Shown: positions 32,845 through 46,095, counted from the first letter of the stretch. The stretch: 64,000 nucleotides of DNA from Conexibacter sp. SYSU D00693 (GCF_017084525.1 NZ_CP070950.1:3782001-3846000); one strand, 5' to 3'. Notes: generated from the sequence alone by a model not told the origin. Program-made: numbers and translations.

Positions 32845-33315
32845 GTGCCGCGCCGCGCAGCCGCCACCATCCGGCCCATCGAGCCGGACGCCGTCCACCG
32901 CTCCCGCCTGGTCCAGCAGGTCATCAACAAGGTGATGCTGGACGGCAAGAAGTCCACCGCCGAGCGCATCGTCTACGACGCGCTGGCGATCCTGGGCGAG
33001 AAGACCGGCAAGGACCCGGTCGAGCAGCTCGAGGCCTCGCTCAAGGCCCTCACCCCGGCCCTCGAGGTCCGCTCCCGCCGCGTCGGCGGCGCGACCTACC
33101 AGGTCCCGGTCGAGGTCCCGCCGCGCCGCGCCCGCACCCTCGCGGTGCGCTGGCTCGTCACCTTCGCCCGTCAGCGCCGCGAGCGCACGATGGCCCAGCG
33201 CCTCGCCAACGAGCTCCTGGACGCCCAGAACTCCCAGGGCGGCGCCTTCAAGCGCAAGGACGACATCTACCGCATGGCGCAGGCCAACAAGGCCTTCGCG
33301 CACTACCGCTGGTAG
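32845..33315 (+). CDS. rpsG: 30S ribosomal protein S7
   Basis: A 156-residue S7, the primary head-assembly protein of the 30S subunit. Seen: [25 protein letters not shown]-type region as [19 protein letters not shown], and [17 protein letters not shown]. The usual C-terminal HRYRW is here HYRW, normal. Start GTG 32845 is three bases after the rpsL stop. In most bacteria fusA follows directly, but here a repeat module and an opposed membrane-protein gene intervene. Confidence 0.97.
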   Translation: MPRRAAATIRPIEPDAVHRSRLVQQVINKVMLDGKKSTAERIVYDALAILGEKTGKDPVEQLEASLKALTPALEVRSRRVGGATYQVPVEVPPRRARTLAVRWLVTFARQRRERTMAQRLANELLDAQNSQGGAFKRKDDIYRMAQANKAFAHYRW

Positions 33316-33342
33316 CGGTCGCTCCACCGCCTCCGTCTTGAC

Positions 33343-33372
33343 CGAACGCCCGGCCGCTTGGCCGGGCGTTCG
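33343..33372 (+). terminator. Hairpin terminator after rpsG
   Basis: A perfect 13-bp stem of CGAACGCCCGGCC with GGCCGGGCGTTCG and a GCTT loop, 27 bases after the rpsG stop, followed by TCGTTGTG. Confidence 0.8.
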
Positions 33373-33390
33373 TCGTTGTGGGGGTGGGTG

Positions 33391-33800
33391 GCGTTCCGCG
33401 CGGGCGTGGGCGGTGGCCGGCGCCGTCGCGGTCTCGCGGTGAGGGAGGGGAGCCGGGTTCGCGGGGCGGGCGGTCGCCGGCCGCCGGCGACCCTGGAGTT
33501 GACCGCCCGTTGCGCGTGACCCTGGAGTTGACCGCCGCATGGGCGGTGAAACTTCAGGCTCGCGGGCGCGGCGGCGATGACCCTGGGGTTCGGGGCCTGG
33601 GAGGACCTCAACCCCAGGCTCGCGGAGCCCCGTCGACGCTGACCCTGCGATCTCCGGTCTCCCACGCCGGAGACGACAGGGTCACGGCCGACGGACCGCC
33701 GGGGCGCCTCGCGAAACCACGCGCGCGCCGGCCGGTTCCCCTCCTCAGTGCGAGACAGCGGCGGCTCGCGAGCAGCGAACGCCGGAACGGAGCTCCCTCT
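33391..33800. repeat. Intergenic repeat module with hairpin array
   Basis: This gap holds no gene. It starts GCGTTCCGCG, then TCGCGGTGAGGGAGGGG, then a series of hairpins whose arms begin GACCCTG and end CAGGGTC or CAGGCTC (around 33490-33690, for example GACCCTGGAGTTGACCGCC twice, and a stem TGACCCTG...CAGGGTCA at 33639-33687). Near the end comes CCGGTTCCCCTCCTCAGTG and AACGGAGCTCC, which runs into the stop of the convergent gene. The same motif order is seen at 56651-56940 and in part at 6124-6420. Confidence 0.75.
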
Positions 33801-34554
33801 ACGTCGGGTCGTCCGCGAACCAGTCGTCCGGCTCGCGCCGCCCCGTCGGCGCGTCGTCCTCGGCCGGCTCGCGGTCACCGCCACGCCGGCGCCGCCGCGG
33901 AAGGCGCCGCGCTCGCGGGGCACGCGGCGCGGCGCGACCCTCCGGCGCGGTCCGGCCCTCCCGCCGCTCCCGCTCCCGCCCGGCGCCCGCGGCACCCCCG
34001 GCCCCCGCCGCCGCCCCCGCGGGCAGCAGGAACAACCCGCCACCCGCCAGCAGCAGCAGCGCGCCGCCCGCGGTCTCGAGGTAGTAGCCCGACTCCGGCC
34101 CGGCCGTCGCCTGCTCGTAGAGCTCGCCGACCTGCCCGGTGTCGTCCAGCGCGGGCAGGTCCCAGACGAGCGCGATCGCCAGCGCCGCCAGTCCGGCCGC
34201 GACGAGCGCCAGGGCGGCCGGCCGCGCGCCGCGCAGCGCCCCCGCGAGCATCACGAGCGCGAAGCCCGCGAGCACGAGGAGGGCCGGGCCGTGGCGCTCC
34301 CAGCCGGTGCGCTCCGTGTCGATGTCGGCCGCGATCTCGGAGGTGGTCAGGACCTCGATCTGGAGGACGAGCGAGAACGTCGCGACGACGAGCGCCACGC
34401 ACCCCGCGAGCCCGATGAGCGCGAGCAGCGCACGCACCGCGGAGGACGTCGGGACGCGGACGGCGGAGGTCAGCCCGGAGCGCCCCGGGGCATCCCGAGA
34501 TGCCGAGAGCGCCTTGCTATCATCGTCCTCCGCCCCGCGGTCTGGCGTGCTCAC
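33799..34554 (-). CDS. Four-pass membrane protein, family not recognised
   Basis: A 251-residue protein. Segments that could cross the membrane lie at about residues 40-62, 90-108, 112-130 and 160-180. The N-terminal 35 residues are hydrophilic ([15 protein letters not shown]). The C-terminal 70 residues are Ala/Gly/Arg-rich, then acidic ([24 protein letters not shown], in part DDWFADDPT). A TM1-TM2 loop ([20 protein letters not shown]) would be extracytoplasmic. An in-frame GTG at 34437 would drop the hydrophilic N-terminus and free the region holding a putative fusA promoter. It interrupts the usual rpsG-fusA order. Function unknown. Confidence 0.65.
   Translation of the reverse strand: MSTPDRGAEDDDSKALSASRDAPGRSGLTSAVRVPTSSAVRALLALIGLAGCVALVVATFSLVLQIEVLTTSEIAADIDTERTGWERHGPALLVLAGFALVMLAGALRGARPAALALVAAGLAALAIALVWDLPALDDTGQVGELYEQATAGPESGYYLETAGGALLLLAGGGLFLLPAGAAAGAGGAAGAGRERERREGRTAPEGRAAPRAPRARRLPRRRRRGGDREPAEDDAPTGRREPDDWFADDPT
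34515..34523 (+). promoter_or_regulatory. Putative fusA promoter, extended -10
   Basis: TGCTATCAT matches TGnTAnnnT. It would give a leader of about 170 nt before fusA. It lies inside the 5' coding part of the opposed gene if that gene starts at 34554. No -35 recognised. Confidence 0.45.
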
Positions 34555-34642
34555 GCGTGCCCTCCCACGGAGCGCCTGTTGCCCGCCGATGCGGACCTCG
34601 AGGACATAGCGCGACGACCCAGGGACACCCCTGTCGTACGCG

Positions 34643-34667
34643 CGGGCCCGAGGGGCCCGTTTTCTTT
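34643..34667 (+). terminator. Terminator-like hairpin with T-rich tail in the fusA leader (possible attenuator)
   Basis: CGGGCCC (34643-34649) pairs with GGGCCCG (34653-34659) across a GAG loop and is followed at once by TTTTCTTT. T-runs are rare in this genome, so this is a textbook intrinsic terminator. It lies 32 bases before the fusA ATG. The nearest plus-strand gene upstream, rpsG, already has its own terminator, so attenuation of fusA is the simplest reading. A competing stem CAGGG-ACAC-CCCTG lies just upstream. Confidence 0.7.
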
Positions 34668-34698
34668 GCCCGCACTAGAGAAGAGCCGACCCAGAGAC

Positions 34699-36798
<2,100 letters not shown>

Positions 36799-36829
36799 GC
36801 CCCGGAACGCGCCCAATCTGCGGGCGCGC

Positions 36830-36835
36830 TACCTT
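36830..36835 (+). promoter_or_regulatory. Putative tuf promoter (-10)
   Basis: TACCTT in the fusA-tuf gap fits TAnnnT and would give a leader of about 55 nt. A good ribosome-binding site (TTAGGAGA) lies at about 36877-36884, 12 bases before the ATG. Confidence 0.4.
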
Positions 36836-36895
36836 CCCCTGGTTCGCCAGGACACGAGCAGTACGACTTCCACCCCTTAGGAGACACGAAGCGAG

Positions 36896-38080
<1,185 letters not shown>

Positions 38081-38094
38081 CACCGCTGTACGCG

Positions 38095-38121
38095 GGGGCG
38101 GGCCGGCCGGCGGCCCGCCCC
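38095..38121 (+). terminator. Hairpin terminator after tuf
   Basis: A 10-bp stem of GGGGCGGGCC with GGCCCGCCCC, loop of seven, 14 bases after the tuf stop. The following 200 bases up to rpsJ hold nothing else I can support, apart from the rpsJ leader. Confidence 0.65.
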
Positions 38122-38325
38122 TCGCGCTGACAACGAGGCCGGCGTGACAGGGAACCTCGGGGCACGGCCCCGCAGGCCCCATCGAATCGCCGGGGCGGCA
38201 GCGATCGCCCCACACCCGCCGGGCGGGTTTCGCGCGTTCTGCGACGGATCCACCGGCATCGGCGCGTGACGCGCCAGCAGACTTCCTACATCGGACAGCA
38301 GACGGAAGAGACAGCGAAGAGCCCC

Positions 38326-38652
38326 ATGGCCGCCGCCACCCAGAACAAGATCCGCATCCGCCTCAAGGCCTACGACCACTCGGCCATCGAGACCGCGGCG
38401 AAGGAGATCGTCGAGACCGCGACGCGCACGGGCGCGACGGTCGCCGGCCCCGTCCCGCTGCCCACGGAGAAGAACGTCTACGCGGTCCTGCGCGGCCCGT
38501 TCAAGGACAAGGACTCCCAGGAGCACTTCGAGATCCGCACGCACAAGCGGCTGATCGACATCCACTCGCCGACCCCGAAGACGGTGGACTCGCTCCAGCG
38601 CCTGGACCACCTCCCGGCCGGCGTCAACATCGAGATCAAGCTGGTGGGCTGA
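38326..38652 (+). CDS. rpsJ: 30S ribosomal protein S10
   Basis: A 108-residue S10, first gene of the S10-spc gene run. Seen: [25 protein letters not shown] and [24 protein letters not shown]. The open frame extends to GTG 38266, but those 20 residues ([18 protein letters not shown]) are not part of S10; ATG 38326 gives the family length. A GAAGAG-like ribosome-binding site lies just before. The stop overlaps the rplC ATG by one base. Confidence 0.96.
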   Translation: MAAATQNKIRIRLKAYDHSAIETAAKEIVETATRTGATVAGPVPLPTEKNVYAVLRGPFKDKDSQEHFEIRTHKRLIDIHSPTPKTVDSLQRLDHLPAGVNIEIKLVG

Positions 38653-39269
38653 TGCCGGCGATCCTCGCGAAGAAGCTCGGCATGACCCAGCTGTTCCTCG
38701 AGGACGGCCGGGTCGAGCGCGTCACGGTCCTCGAGGCCGGCCCCTGCCCCGTCACCGCGGTCCGCACGCAGGACCGCGACGGGTACGAGGCCGTGCAGCT
38801 CGCCTTCGGTGCCACGAAGGAGAAGCACCTGACCAAGGCCGAGCTCGGCCACCTCAAGAAGACCGGCGCAGGCCCGTACAAGCACCTCGTCGAGTTCCGC
38901 GACGAGGTCGGCGAGCTCACCGTGGGCGAGACCGTCAAGGTCGACGCCTTCGAGGTCGGCCAGAAGGTCAAGGTCTCCGGCACCTCCAAGGGCAAGGGCT
39001 TCCAGGGCACGATCAAGCGCCACGGCTTCGCGGCCGGCCCGAAGTCCCACGGCTCGCACAACGTGCGCGCCCCCGGCTCGATCGGCGCGTCCGCCTGGCC
39101 CGCCCGCGTGATGAAGGGCATCCGCGGCCCCGGCCAGATGGGCAACGAGCGCGTGACGCAGAAGGGCCTGGAGATCGTCCGCATCGACGCCGACCAGAAC
39201 CTGCTGCTCATCCGCGGCTCCGTCCCCGGTCCCAAGTCGTCCGTCGTGGAGGTGCGCACCGATGCCTAG
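38652..39269 (+). CDS. rplC: 50S ribosomal protein L3
   Basis: A 205-residue L3, an early-assembly 23S-binding protein whose loop reaches the peptidyl transferase centre. Seen: [32 protein letters not shown] and the loop HGSHNVRAPGSIGASAWPARV. Normal length. Start ATG shares a base with the rpsJ stop; the end overlaps rplD by eight bases. Confidence 0.97.
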   Translation: MPAILAKKLGMTQLFLEDGRVERVTVLEAGPCPVTAVRTQDRDGYEAVQLAFGATKEKHLTKAELGHLKKTGAGPYKHLVEFRDEVGELTVGETVKVDAFEVGQKVKVSGTSKGKGFQGTIKRHGFAAGPKSHGSHNVRAPGSIGASAWPARVMKGIRGPGQMGNERVTQKGLEIVRIDADQNLLLIRGSVPGPKSSVVEVRTDA

Positions 39270-39906
39270 CGCCAAGAACCTGAACGGGTCCGACGTCCAG
39301 CTGGACGACGCGGCCTTCGGCGCGCCGTTCAACGGCCCGCTGGTGCACGACTCGGTCCGCGCCGAGCTCGCGGCGCGCCGCCAGGGCACGCACGCGACCA
39401 AGACGCGCGGCCAGGTCCGCGGCGGCGGCGCCAAGCCGTGGCGCCAGAAGGGCACCGGCCGTGCCCGCGCCGGCTCGTCGCGCTCGCCGATCTGGACCGG
39501 CGGCGGCACCGTCTTCGGGCCGCAGCCGCGCTCCTACACCTTCAAGGTCAACCGCAAGGAGAAGCGCGCCGCCCTGCGCAGCGCGCTGAGCGTCCACGCC
39601 GAGCGCGGCACGGTCGCGGTCTTCGACCCGGCGTCGTTCATCGACACGCCGTCCACGAAGTCCGCCGCCAAGCTCGTGACCGACTGGGGCGCCAAGGGCT
39701 CCGTGCTGGTCGTCCTCACCGACGACCAGCAGCGCGCCGCCCTGTCCTTCCGCAACCTGCCGGCCGTCCGGGGCGTGCTGCCCGTCGACGGCGTCGGCGT
39801 GGTCGACGTCGTCGGCGCCGCGAACCTCCTCGCCTCCCAGGAGGCGCTGGACGCGCTCGCCGCGCGGGCCACGGGCACCAAGAGCGCCGAGGAGGTGCAG
39901 GCCTGA
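39262..39906 (+). CDS. rplD: 50S ribosomal protein L4
   Basis: A 214-residue L4, which lines the exit tunnel. Seen: the loop GGGAKPWRQKGTGRARAGSSRSPIW and FGPQPRSYTFKVNRKEKRAAL. The ATG at 39262 is inside the last codons of rplC. Four-base style overlap (TGATG) with rplW downstream. In other bacteria L4 represses the S10 operon; whether it does so here cannot be told. Confidence 0.97.
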   Translation: MPSAKNLNGSDVQLDDAAFGAPFNGPLVHDSVRAELAARRQGTHATKTRGQVRGGGAKPWRQKGTGRARAGSSRSPIWTGGGTVFGPQPRSYTFKVNRKEKRAALRSALSVHAERGTVAVFDPASFIDTPSTKSAAKLVTDWGAKGSVLVVLTDDQQRAALSFRNLPAVRGVLPVDGVGVVDVVGAANLLASQEALDALAARATGTKSAEEVQA

Positions 39907-40208
39907 TGGACGCCAGCAAGGTCATCATCCGCCCGGTCGTCAGCGAGAAGTCCTACGTCCTCGCCACGGCCGACAAGTACGTCTTCCGCGTCCATCCCGA
40001 CGCGCACAAGACCCAGATCCGCCAGGCGATCGAGGAGCTGTTCGACGTCCACGTCGTCAGCGTCCGCACGATGAGCGTGAAGTCCAAGCCCAAGCGCCGC
40101 GGCCTGCACAGCGGCCGCACGCGGGAGTGGAAGAAGGCCGTCGTGCAGGTCCGCCCGGGCGAGTCCATCCCGATCTTCCAGGGCCTGCAGGGCCTCGAGG
40201 AGTCCTAG
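39906..40208 (+). CDS. rplW: 50S ribosomal protein L23
   Basis: A 100-residue L23 at the exit tunnel mouth, a docking site for trigger factor and SRP. Seen: IIRPVVSEKSYVLA, YVFRVHPDAHKTQIRQAIEELFDVHV and the KPKRRGLHSGRTREWKKAVV loop. The start is ATG 39906, sharing one base with the rplD stop; the longer open frame upstream is a shadow of rplD. Confidence 0.96.
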   Translation: MDASKVIIRPVVSEKSYVLATADKYVFRVHPDAHKTQIRQAIEELFDVHVVSVRTMSVKSKPKRRGLHSGRTREWKKAVVQVRPGESIPIFQGLQGLEES

Positions 40209-40211
40209 GCC

Positions 40212-41054
40212 ATGGCCATCCGCAAGCCCAAGCCGACGAGCCCGGGTCGCCGCTTCGCGACGTACCCGGACTTCGCCGAGATCACGAAGACCACGCCGGA
40301 GAAGACCCTCGTCGAGGGCCTGACCAAGTCCGGCGGGCGCAACGCGCGCGGCCGCAAGACCGCCCGCCACCGTGGCGGCGGGGCCAAGCGCCTGTACCGC
40401 AAGGTGGACTTCAAGCGCCGCCGCGACGGGATCCCCGCCAAGGTCGCCGCGATCGAGTACGACCCCAACCGCACCGCCTACATCGCGCTGCTGCACTACG
40501 CCGACGGCGTCAAGAGCTACATCCTGGCTCCGGCGCGCCTGCAGGTCGGCATGACGGTGAGCTCCGGCCCCGAGGCCGAGATCGCCGTCGGCAACTGCCT
40601 GCCGCTGCGCAACATGCCGACCGGCACCGTGGTGCACAACGTCGAGCTCCAGCCGGGGCGCGGCGGCCAGCTCGGCCGCTCGGCCGGCACGTCGATCCAG
40701 CTCATGGCCAAGGACGGCGACATGGCGACCCTGCGCCTGCCCTCGGGCGAGATGCGCATGGTCCGCGCCGAGTGCCGCGCCACCGTGGGCGTCATCGGCA
40801 ACGCCGACCACCAGAACGTCAAGGTGGGCAAGGCCGGCCGCAAGCGCCACATGGGCGTGCGCCCGCAGACGCGCGGCACCGCGATGAACCCCGTCGACCA
40901 CCCGCACGGTGGTGGCGAGGGCTCGACCACGCCGGGCCGTCACCCGGTCACGCCGTGGGGCGTGCCGACGCTCGGCTACCGCACGCGCAAGAAGAACAAG
41001 CCGTCTGACCGCTACATCGTCCGCGGCCGCCGCCGTGGCAAGGGCAAGAGGTAG
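40212..41054 (+). CDS. rplB: 50S ribosomal protein L2
   Basis: A 280-residue L2, needed for subunit joining and peptidyl transferase activity. Seen: [41 protein letters not shown] and the catalytic-region [13 protein letters not shown]. Normal length. ATG 40212 is three bases after the rplW stop. Confidence 0.97.
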   Translation: MAIRKPKPTSPGRRFATYPDFAEITKTTPEKTLVEGLTKSGGRNARGRKTARHRGGGAKRLYRKVDFKRRRDGIPAKVAAIEYDPNRTAYIALLHYADGVKSYILAPARLQVGMTVSSGPEAEIAVGNCLPLRNMPTGTVVHNVELQPGRGGQLGRSAGTSIQLMAKDGDMATLRLPSGEMRMVRAECRATVGVIGNADHQNVKVGKAGRKRHMGVRPQTRGTAMNPVDHPHGGGEGSTTPGRHPVTPWGVPTLGYRTRKKNKPSDRYIVRGRRRGKGKR

Positions 41055-41060
41055 TAAGCC

Positions 41061-41336
41061 GTGAGCCGTTCGAGCAAGAAGGGCCCGTTCGTCGAGGAGC
41101 GCCTCCTCCAGCGTGTGGAGCGCATGAACGACGCCGGTGGGTCCAAGCAGATGATCAAGACCTGGTCGCGGGCCTCGACGATCTTCCCCGAGATGGTCGG
41201 CCACACGATCGCCGTGCACGACGGGCGCAAGCACGTCCCGGTGTTCGTGAGCGAGTCCATGGTCGGCCACAAGCTCGGCGAGTTCGCGCCGACGCGGACC
41301 TACCGCGGCCACGCCGACACCGGGAAGAAGCGATGA
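41061..41336 (+). CDS. rpsS: 30S ribosomal protein S19
   Basis: A 91-residue S19 of the 30S head. Seen: [56 protein letters not shown]. Starts at GTG 41061 and overlaps rplV by four bases (ATGA). Confidence 0.97.
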   Translation: MSRSSKKGPFVEERLLQRVERMNDAGGSKQMIKTWSRASTIFPEMVGHTIAVHDGRKHVPVFVSESMVGHKLGEFAPTRTYRGHADTGKKR

Positions 41337-42025
41337 GCGACGCCGACGAGAAGACCCCCGACGTCGAGGAGACGCCGGACGTCGAGGAGACGGCCGCCGT
41401 CGAGGAGACCCCCGAGGCCAGCGCCGACGAGGCCGTCGTCGAGGAGACCCCTGCGGTCGACTCGGCGGAGGTCGCCGACGAGGCGCCGGTCGCCGCTGCC
41501 GCCACGGGCGCTGACGGGTCCGAGGCCGAGGAGGCCGAGGAGCCGAAGGCCGAGGCCAAGCCCAAGCGCTCCCGCGCGAAGAAGCCCGCCGCCGAGAAGG
41601 CGCAGGAGCCGGTCGAGGAGAAGACCCCGGCCGCTCCGGCGCCGACCCGCAAGCGCGACCGCCCCGCGGCCTCCAACGGCGAGGTCCAGGTCGTCCGCGC
41701 CCAGGCGAAGTTCGTGCGCACCTCCGCCCGCAAGGCGCGGCTGGTCTGCGACCACCTCCGCGGCAAGTCCGTCGAGGAGGCCCGCGCGATCCTGCTGCAC
41801 ACGCCTCGTCACGTGGCGCGCGACTGGAGCAAGCTGCTCGAGTCCGCCGTCGCCAACGCGGAGCACAACCACGAGCTCGTCGGCGACGAGCTGCGCATCC
41901 TGTCCATCACCGCCGACGAGGGCCCGACCATCAAGCGCTTCCAGCCGCGCGCGATGGGTCGCGCGACGCGCATCCGCAAGCGGACCGCGCACCTGTCGAT
42001 CGCCCTGACCACGAAGGAGTCCTGA
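41333..42025 (+). CDS. rplV: 50S ribosomal protein L22 with long acidic N-terminal extension
   Basis: A 230-residue L22; the family is usually about 110-120. The core runs from about residue 117 ([21 protein letters not shown]) to [10 protein letters not shown]. Residues 1-75 are made of VEETP and Ala/Glu-rich units, and 76-115 are Lys/Arg/Pro-rich. The start is fixed by the ATGA overlap with rpsS, so the extension is real coding. L22 lines the exit tunnel and its N-terminus lies at the ribosome surface, so the extension should hang free. Similar extensions occur on S17 and S5 in the same operon. Confidence 0.95.
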   Translation: MSDADEKTPDVEETPDVEETAAVEETPEASADEAVVEETPAVDSAEVADEAPVAAAATGADGSEAEEAEEPKAEAKPKRSRAKKPAAEKAQEPVEEKTPAAPAPTRKRDRPAASNGEVQVVRAQAKFVRTSARKARLVCDHLRGKSVEEARAILLHTPRHVARDWSKLLESAVANAEHNHELVGDELRILSITADEGPTIKRFQPRAMGRATRIRKRTAHLSIALTTKES

Positions 42026-42028
42026 GTC

Positions 42029-42913
<885 letters not shown>

Positions 42914-43330
42914 ATGCTCTCCCCGAAGCGCGTCAAGCACCGCAAGCAGCACCGCGGTCGCCGTGCGGGTCTCTCGCGCGGCCAGACCAAGGTGCAGTTC
43001 GGCGAGTACGGCCTGAAGTCGCTCGAGGCCGGCTGGCTGACGAACCGCCAGATCGAGGCTGCTCGCATCGCGATGACCCGCAAGATCAAGCGTGGCGGCA
43101 AGGTCTGGATCAACGTCTATCCCGACAAGCCCTACACGAAGAAGCCGGCCGAGACCCGCATGGGCTCCGGCAAGGGCTCGCCCGAGGGCTGGGTCGCCGT
43201 GGTCAAGCCCGGGCGCGTCATGTTCGAGCTGGCCGGCGTGCCGGAGCCCCTGGCCCGCGAGGCGATCCGCCTCGCCGGCATGAAGCTCCCGGTGAAGTCG
43301 AAGTTCGTGACGGCGGAGGACGAGGGCTGA
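42914..43330 (+). CDS. rplP: 50S ribosomal protein L16
   Basis: A 138-residue L16, near the A-site tRNA elbow. Seen: [43 protein letters not shown] and [19 protein letters not shown]. Normal length. It follows the rpsC stop directly and overlaps rpmC by one base. Confidence 0.97.
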   Translation: MLSPKRVKHRKQHRGRRAGLSRGQTKVQFGEYGLKSLEAGWLTNRQIEAARIAMTRKIKRGGKVWINVYPDKPYTKKPAETRMGSGKGSPEGWVAVVKPGRVMFELAGVPEPLAREAIRLAGMKLPVKSKFVTAEDEG

Positions 43331-43533
43331 TGAAGGCCAAGGAGATCCGCGACCTCGAGGACCAGGAGCTCGTGGAGCACATCAGGACCGTGCGCCGCGA
43401 CCTCTTCGGCATCCGCTTCCAGCACGCCACCGGCGAGCTGGAGAACACCGCCGGCCTGCGCACCACCAAGCGCGACCTGGCCCGCGCCCTGACCATCGCG
43501 CAGCAGCGCGGCATCGACACCAGCAACCTGTGA
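43330..43533 (+). CDS. rpmC: 50S ribosomal protein L29
   Basis: A 67-residue L29. Seen: [40 protein letters not shown] (first half: KAKEIRDLEDQELVEHI), with the usual two-helix layout and KRDLARALTIAQQRG. ATG 43330 shares a base with the rplP stop; its own stop shares a base with rpsQ. Confidence 0.95.
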   Translation: MKAKEIRDLEDQELVEHIRTVRRDLFGIRFQHATGELENTAGLRTTKRDLARALTIAQQRGIDTSNL

Positions 43534-44186
43534 TGGCTGACGAGACTGAGAACCCCACCCCCGAGGAGCCCACGGCCGCCGCTGAGGCGCCCGAGGCCCC
43601 GGAGGCTGCCGACGAGGCTGCTGCGACGGCTGAGGCGACGGACGCCCCGGAGGCCGCCGGCACCGGCGAGGCCACCGAGACGGCCGACCCGACCAGCGAG
43701 CCGGAGGCCGAGGCCCCCAAGGAGCCCGGTCCCCCGCCGGCGACCCCGAAGGAGCGCAAGCTCGCTGCGCGCGCCCGCCGTGGTGCGCGCCGCCTGCAGA
43801 CGCCCGAGGAGCGCGCCGAGGCCCGCAAGCGCAAGGCCGCGGAGCGCAGCCGCTGGCGCGCCAAGCAGCGCGAGAAGAAGGCCAAGGACCGCGCCGAGAA
43901 CGGCCCGCGGTCGGTGACGCCGCCCAAGGAGCACGGCGAGGGGCGCCCGAAGGTGCGCCTCGGCACCGTCGTCTCCGACAAGGCGGACAAGACGATCACC
44001 GTCCGCATCGACGTCGCTCGCCGGCACCGGCGCTACGAGAAGATCGTGCGCTCGTCGTCGACGCTGCACGCGCACGACGAGACCAACGACGCCCGCACGG
44101 GCGACCTGGTCAAGGTCGTCGAGTCGCGTCCCCTGAGCGCCACGAAGCGCTGGCGCCTCGTCGAGGTCATGGAGCGGGCCAAGTGA
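43533..44186 (+). CDS. rpsQ: 30S ribosomal protein S17 with long bipartite N-terminal extension
   Basis: A 217-residue S17; the family is usually about 80-90. The core starts near residue 139 ([21 protein letters not shown]) and runs to the end. Residues 1-65 are Ala/Glu/Pro-rich and acidic; residues 70-125 are strongly basic and helical ([30 protein letters not shown], in part [12 protein letters not shown]). ATG 43533 overlaps the rpmC stop by one base; GTG 43530 is also in frame. A true extension, since no internal ATG or GTG with a good ribosome-binding site precedes the core. Overlaps rplN by four bases. Confidence 0.93.
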   Translation: MADETENPTPEEPTAAAEAPEAPEAADEAAATAEATDAPEAAGTGEATETADPTSEPEAEAPKEPGPPPATPKERKLAARARRGARRLQTPEERAEARKRKAAERSRWRAKQREKKAKDRAENGPRSVTPPKEHGEGRPKVRLGTVVSDKADKTITVRIDVARRHRRYEKIVRSSSTLHAHDETNDARTGDLVKVVESRPLSATKRWRLVEVMERAK

Positions 44187-44551
44187 TCCAGAACGAGACC
44201 CGCCTCAAGGTCGCCGACAACACCGGCGCCCGCGAGATCCTCTGCATCCGCGTGCAGGGCGGCTCCCGCCGTCGCTACGCCGGTGTCGGGGACGTCATCA
44301 CCGCCACGGTCAAGCAGGCCGCGCCCAACGGCAACGTCAAGAAGGGCGAGGTCGTCAAGGCGGTCGTCGTGCGCACGAAGAAGTCCTTCGGCCGCGACGA
44401 CGGCACCTACATCGCGTTCGACGAGAACGCGGCGGTGATCATCGACGCCCAGAACAACCCGCGCGGCACCCGCATCTTCGGGCCGGTCGCGCGCGAGCTG
44501 CGCGAGCGCAACTTCATGAAGATCGTCTCGCTCGCGCCGGAGGTGCTCTAG
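44183..44551 (+). CDS. rplN: 50S ribosomal protein L14
   Basis: A 122-residue L14 at the subunit interface. Seen: [39 protein letters not shown] and the C-terminal [29 protein letters not shown] (end [12 protein letters not shown]). GTG 44183 overlaps the rpsQ stop (GTGA). Confidence 0.97.
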   Translation: MIQNETRLKVADNTGAREILCIRVQGGSRRRYAGVGDVITATVKQAAPNGNVKKGEVVKAVVVRTKKSFGRDDGTYIAFDENAAVIIDAQNNPRGTRIFGPVARELRERNFMKIVSLAPEVL

Positions 44552-44552
44552 A

Positions 44553-44873
44553 ATGGGCCTTCGCATCCGCCGTGACGACCTCGTGCAGGTCATCGCCGGC
44601 AAGGACCGCGGCAAGACGGGCAAGGTCCTCCGCGTCGACCCCAAGAAGCAGCGGGTCTACGTCGAGGGCCTCAACCTCGTCAAGCGTCACCAGCGGGCCA
44701 CGCAGCTGAACCCGAACGCCGAGGTCGGCGTCGTGGAGCGCGAGGCCCCCATCCACATCTCGAACGTCATGCTCGTCGACCCGCAGACGAACAAGCCGAC
44801 CCGCGTGGGCGTGTCCCGCGAGGGCGGCGCGTACAACCGGGTCACCAAGGGCTCGAACTCCAAGCTCGACTGA
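44553..44873 (+). CDS. rplX: 50S ribosomal protein L24
   Basis: A 106-residue L24, an assembly-initiator protein. Seen: the KOW motif [31 protein letters not shown] and [17 protein letters not shown] 44553 is two bases after the rplN stop. The stop shares a base with the rplE ATG. Confidence 0.96.
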   Translation: MGLRIRRDDLVQVIAGKDRGKTGKVLRVDPKKQRVYVEGLNLVKRHQRATQLNPNAEVGVVEREAPIHISNVMLVDPQTNKPTRVGVSREGGAYNRVTKGSNSKLD

Positions 44874-45475
44874 TGGCCGCCACGACCGACATCCCGCCTG
44901 CTCGCCTGAAGCAGGACTACCTCGAGCGCATCCGCCCCGCGCTGTTCGAGCGCTTCGGCTACTCGAGCATCATGGAGGTGCCGCGCATCGAGAAGATCAC
45001 GCTGAACATGGGCGTGGGCGAGGCCAAGCAGGACTCCAAGGTCCTCGAGGCCGCCACCGACCAGCTCTCGAAGATCGCCGGCCAGAAGCCGAACATCCGT
45101 CGTGCGCGCAAGTCGATCGCCCAGTTCAAGCTCCGCGAGGGCATGGCCGTCGGCCTCAGCGTCACGCTGCGGCGCGAGCGCGCCTACGAGTTCCTCGACC
45201 GCCTGACGACGGTCGCGCTCCCGCGCGTGCGCGACTTCCGTGGCATCAAGGCCACGTCGTTCGACGGCCGCGGCAACTACTCGATGGGCCTGCGCGAGCA
45301 GGTGATCTTCCCGGAGATCGACTACGACGCCGTCGACGCGATCCGCGGCCTCGACGTCACGATCACCACCTCGGCCAAGACCGACGAGGAGGCCTACGCG
45401 CTCCTCGAGGCCTTCGGGCTGCCGTTCACCCGCGAGGGCAACCCGTACGCCAAGACCCAGGACCAGGAGGGCTAA
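44873..45475 (+). CDS. rplE: 50S ribosomal protein L5
   Basis: A 200-residue L5, which binds 5S rRNA and P-site tRNA. Seen: [41 protein letters not shown], and [24 protein letters not shown] with [10 protein letters not shown]. Normal length plus a short N-terminal lead ([18 protein letters not shown]). Confidence 0.97.
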   Translation: MAATTDIPPARLKQDYLERIRPALFERFGYSSIMEVPRIEKITLNMGVGEAKQDSKVLEAATDQLSKIAGQKPNIRRARKSIAQFKLREGMAVGLSVTLRRERAYEFLDRLTTVALPRVRDFRGIKATSFDGRGNYSMGLREQVIFPEIDYDAVDAIRGLDVTITTSAKTDEEAYALLEAFGLPFTREGNPYAKTQDQEG

Positions 45476-45481
45476 GCACCC

Positions 45482-45667
45482 ATGGCCAAGACGTCCCAGA
45501 AGGTGCGCCAGTCCCGGCCCGCCAAGTACAAGACCCGCGAGTACACCCGCTGCCGTCGCTGCGGGCGCCCGCGTGCCGTGTACCGCAAGTTCGGGGTCTG
45601 CCGCATCTGCCTGCGCGAGCTCGCGCACCAGGGCTTCATCCCCGGCATGACCAAGTCGAGCTGGTAG
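45482..45667 (+). CDS. rpsN: 30S ribosomal protein S14, zinc-binding (type Z)
   Basis: A 61-residue S14 of the short, zinc-binding kind. Two Cys pairs, CRRC (24-27) and CRIC (40-43), bind the zinc. The C-terminus [10 protein letters not shown] is typical. Type-Z S14 is the ancestral form; zinc-free versions are longer. ATG 45482 is six bases after the rplE stop. Confidence 0.97.
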   Translation: MAKTSQKVRQSRPAKYKTREYTRCRRCGRPRAVYRKFGVCRICLRELAHQGFIPGMTKSSW

Positions 45668-45680
45668 GGGAGGTCGCAGC

Positions 45681-46088
45681 ATGAGCATGACCGACCCCGT
45701 CGCCGACTTCCTGACCCGGATCCGCAACGCGATCCAGGCCGCGCACGGCACCGTCGAGATCCCCTCGTCGCGCCTGAAGAAGGAGATGGCCCGGATCCTC
45801 CAGGAGCAGGGCTACATCGCCCAGCACGAGGTCCTCGACCCCGACGCCGAGCACCCCGGCGAGCGCATCCGCATCCAGCTCAAGTACACCGACGACCGTC
45901 GCTCGGCCATCTCGGGCCTGCGCCGCGTGTCCCGCCCGGGTCAGCGCCACTACGCCGGCCCCAAGGCCATGCGCAAGGTCCAGGGCGGCCTGGGCGTGGC
46001 GATCGTCTCGACGTCCTCCGGCGTCATGACCGACCACGACGCGCGCAAGGCGGGCGTCGGTGGCGAGGTCGTGGCGGAGGTCTGGTAG
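45681..46088 (+). CDS. rpsH: 30S ribosomal protein S8
   Basis: A 135-residue S8, a 16S central-domain binder. Seen: [38 protein letters not shown] and the C-terminal [33 protein letters not shown] (end GGEVVAEVW). ATG 45681 has GGGGAGG upstream. Confidence 0.97.
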   Translation: MSMTDPVADFLTRIRNAIQAAHGTVEIPSSRLKKEMARILQEQGYIAQHEVLDPDAEHPGERIRIQLKYTDDRRSAISGLRRVSRPGQRHYAGPKAMRKVQGGLGVAIVSTSSGVMTDHDARKAGVGGEVVAEVW

Positions 46089-46095
46089 CCACGAC

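Noticed and set aside
33748-34698. In-frame N-terminal extension of fusA giving a 1016-residue protein
   Set aside because: The added part crosses the opposed membrane-protein gene and a terminator hairpin, and is Arg/Pro-rich with no domain; EF-G starts at ATG 34699.
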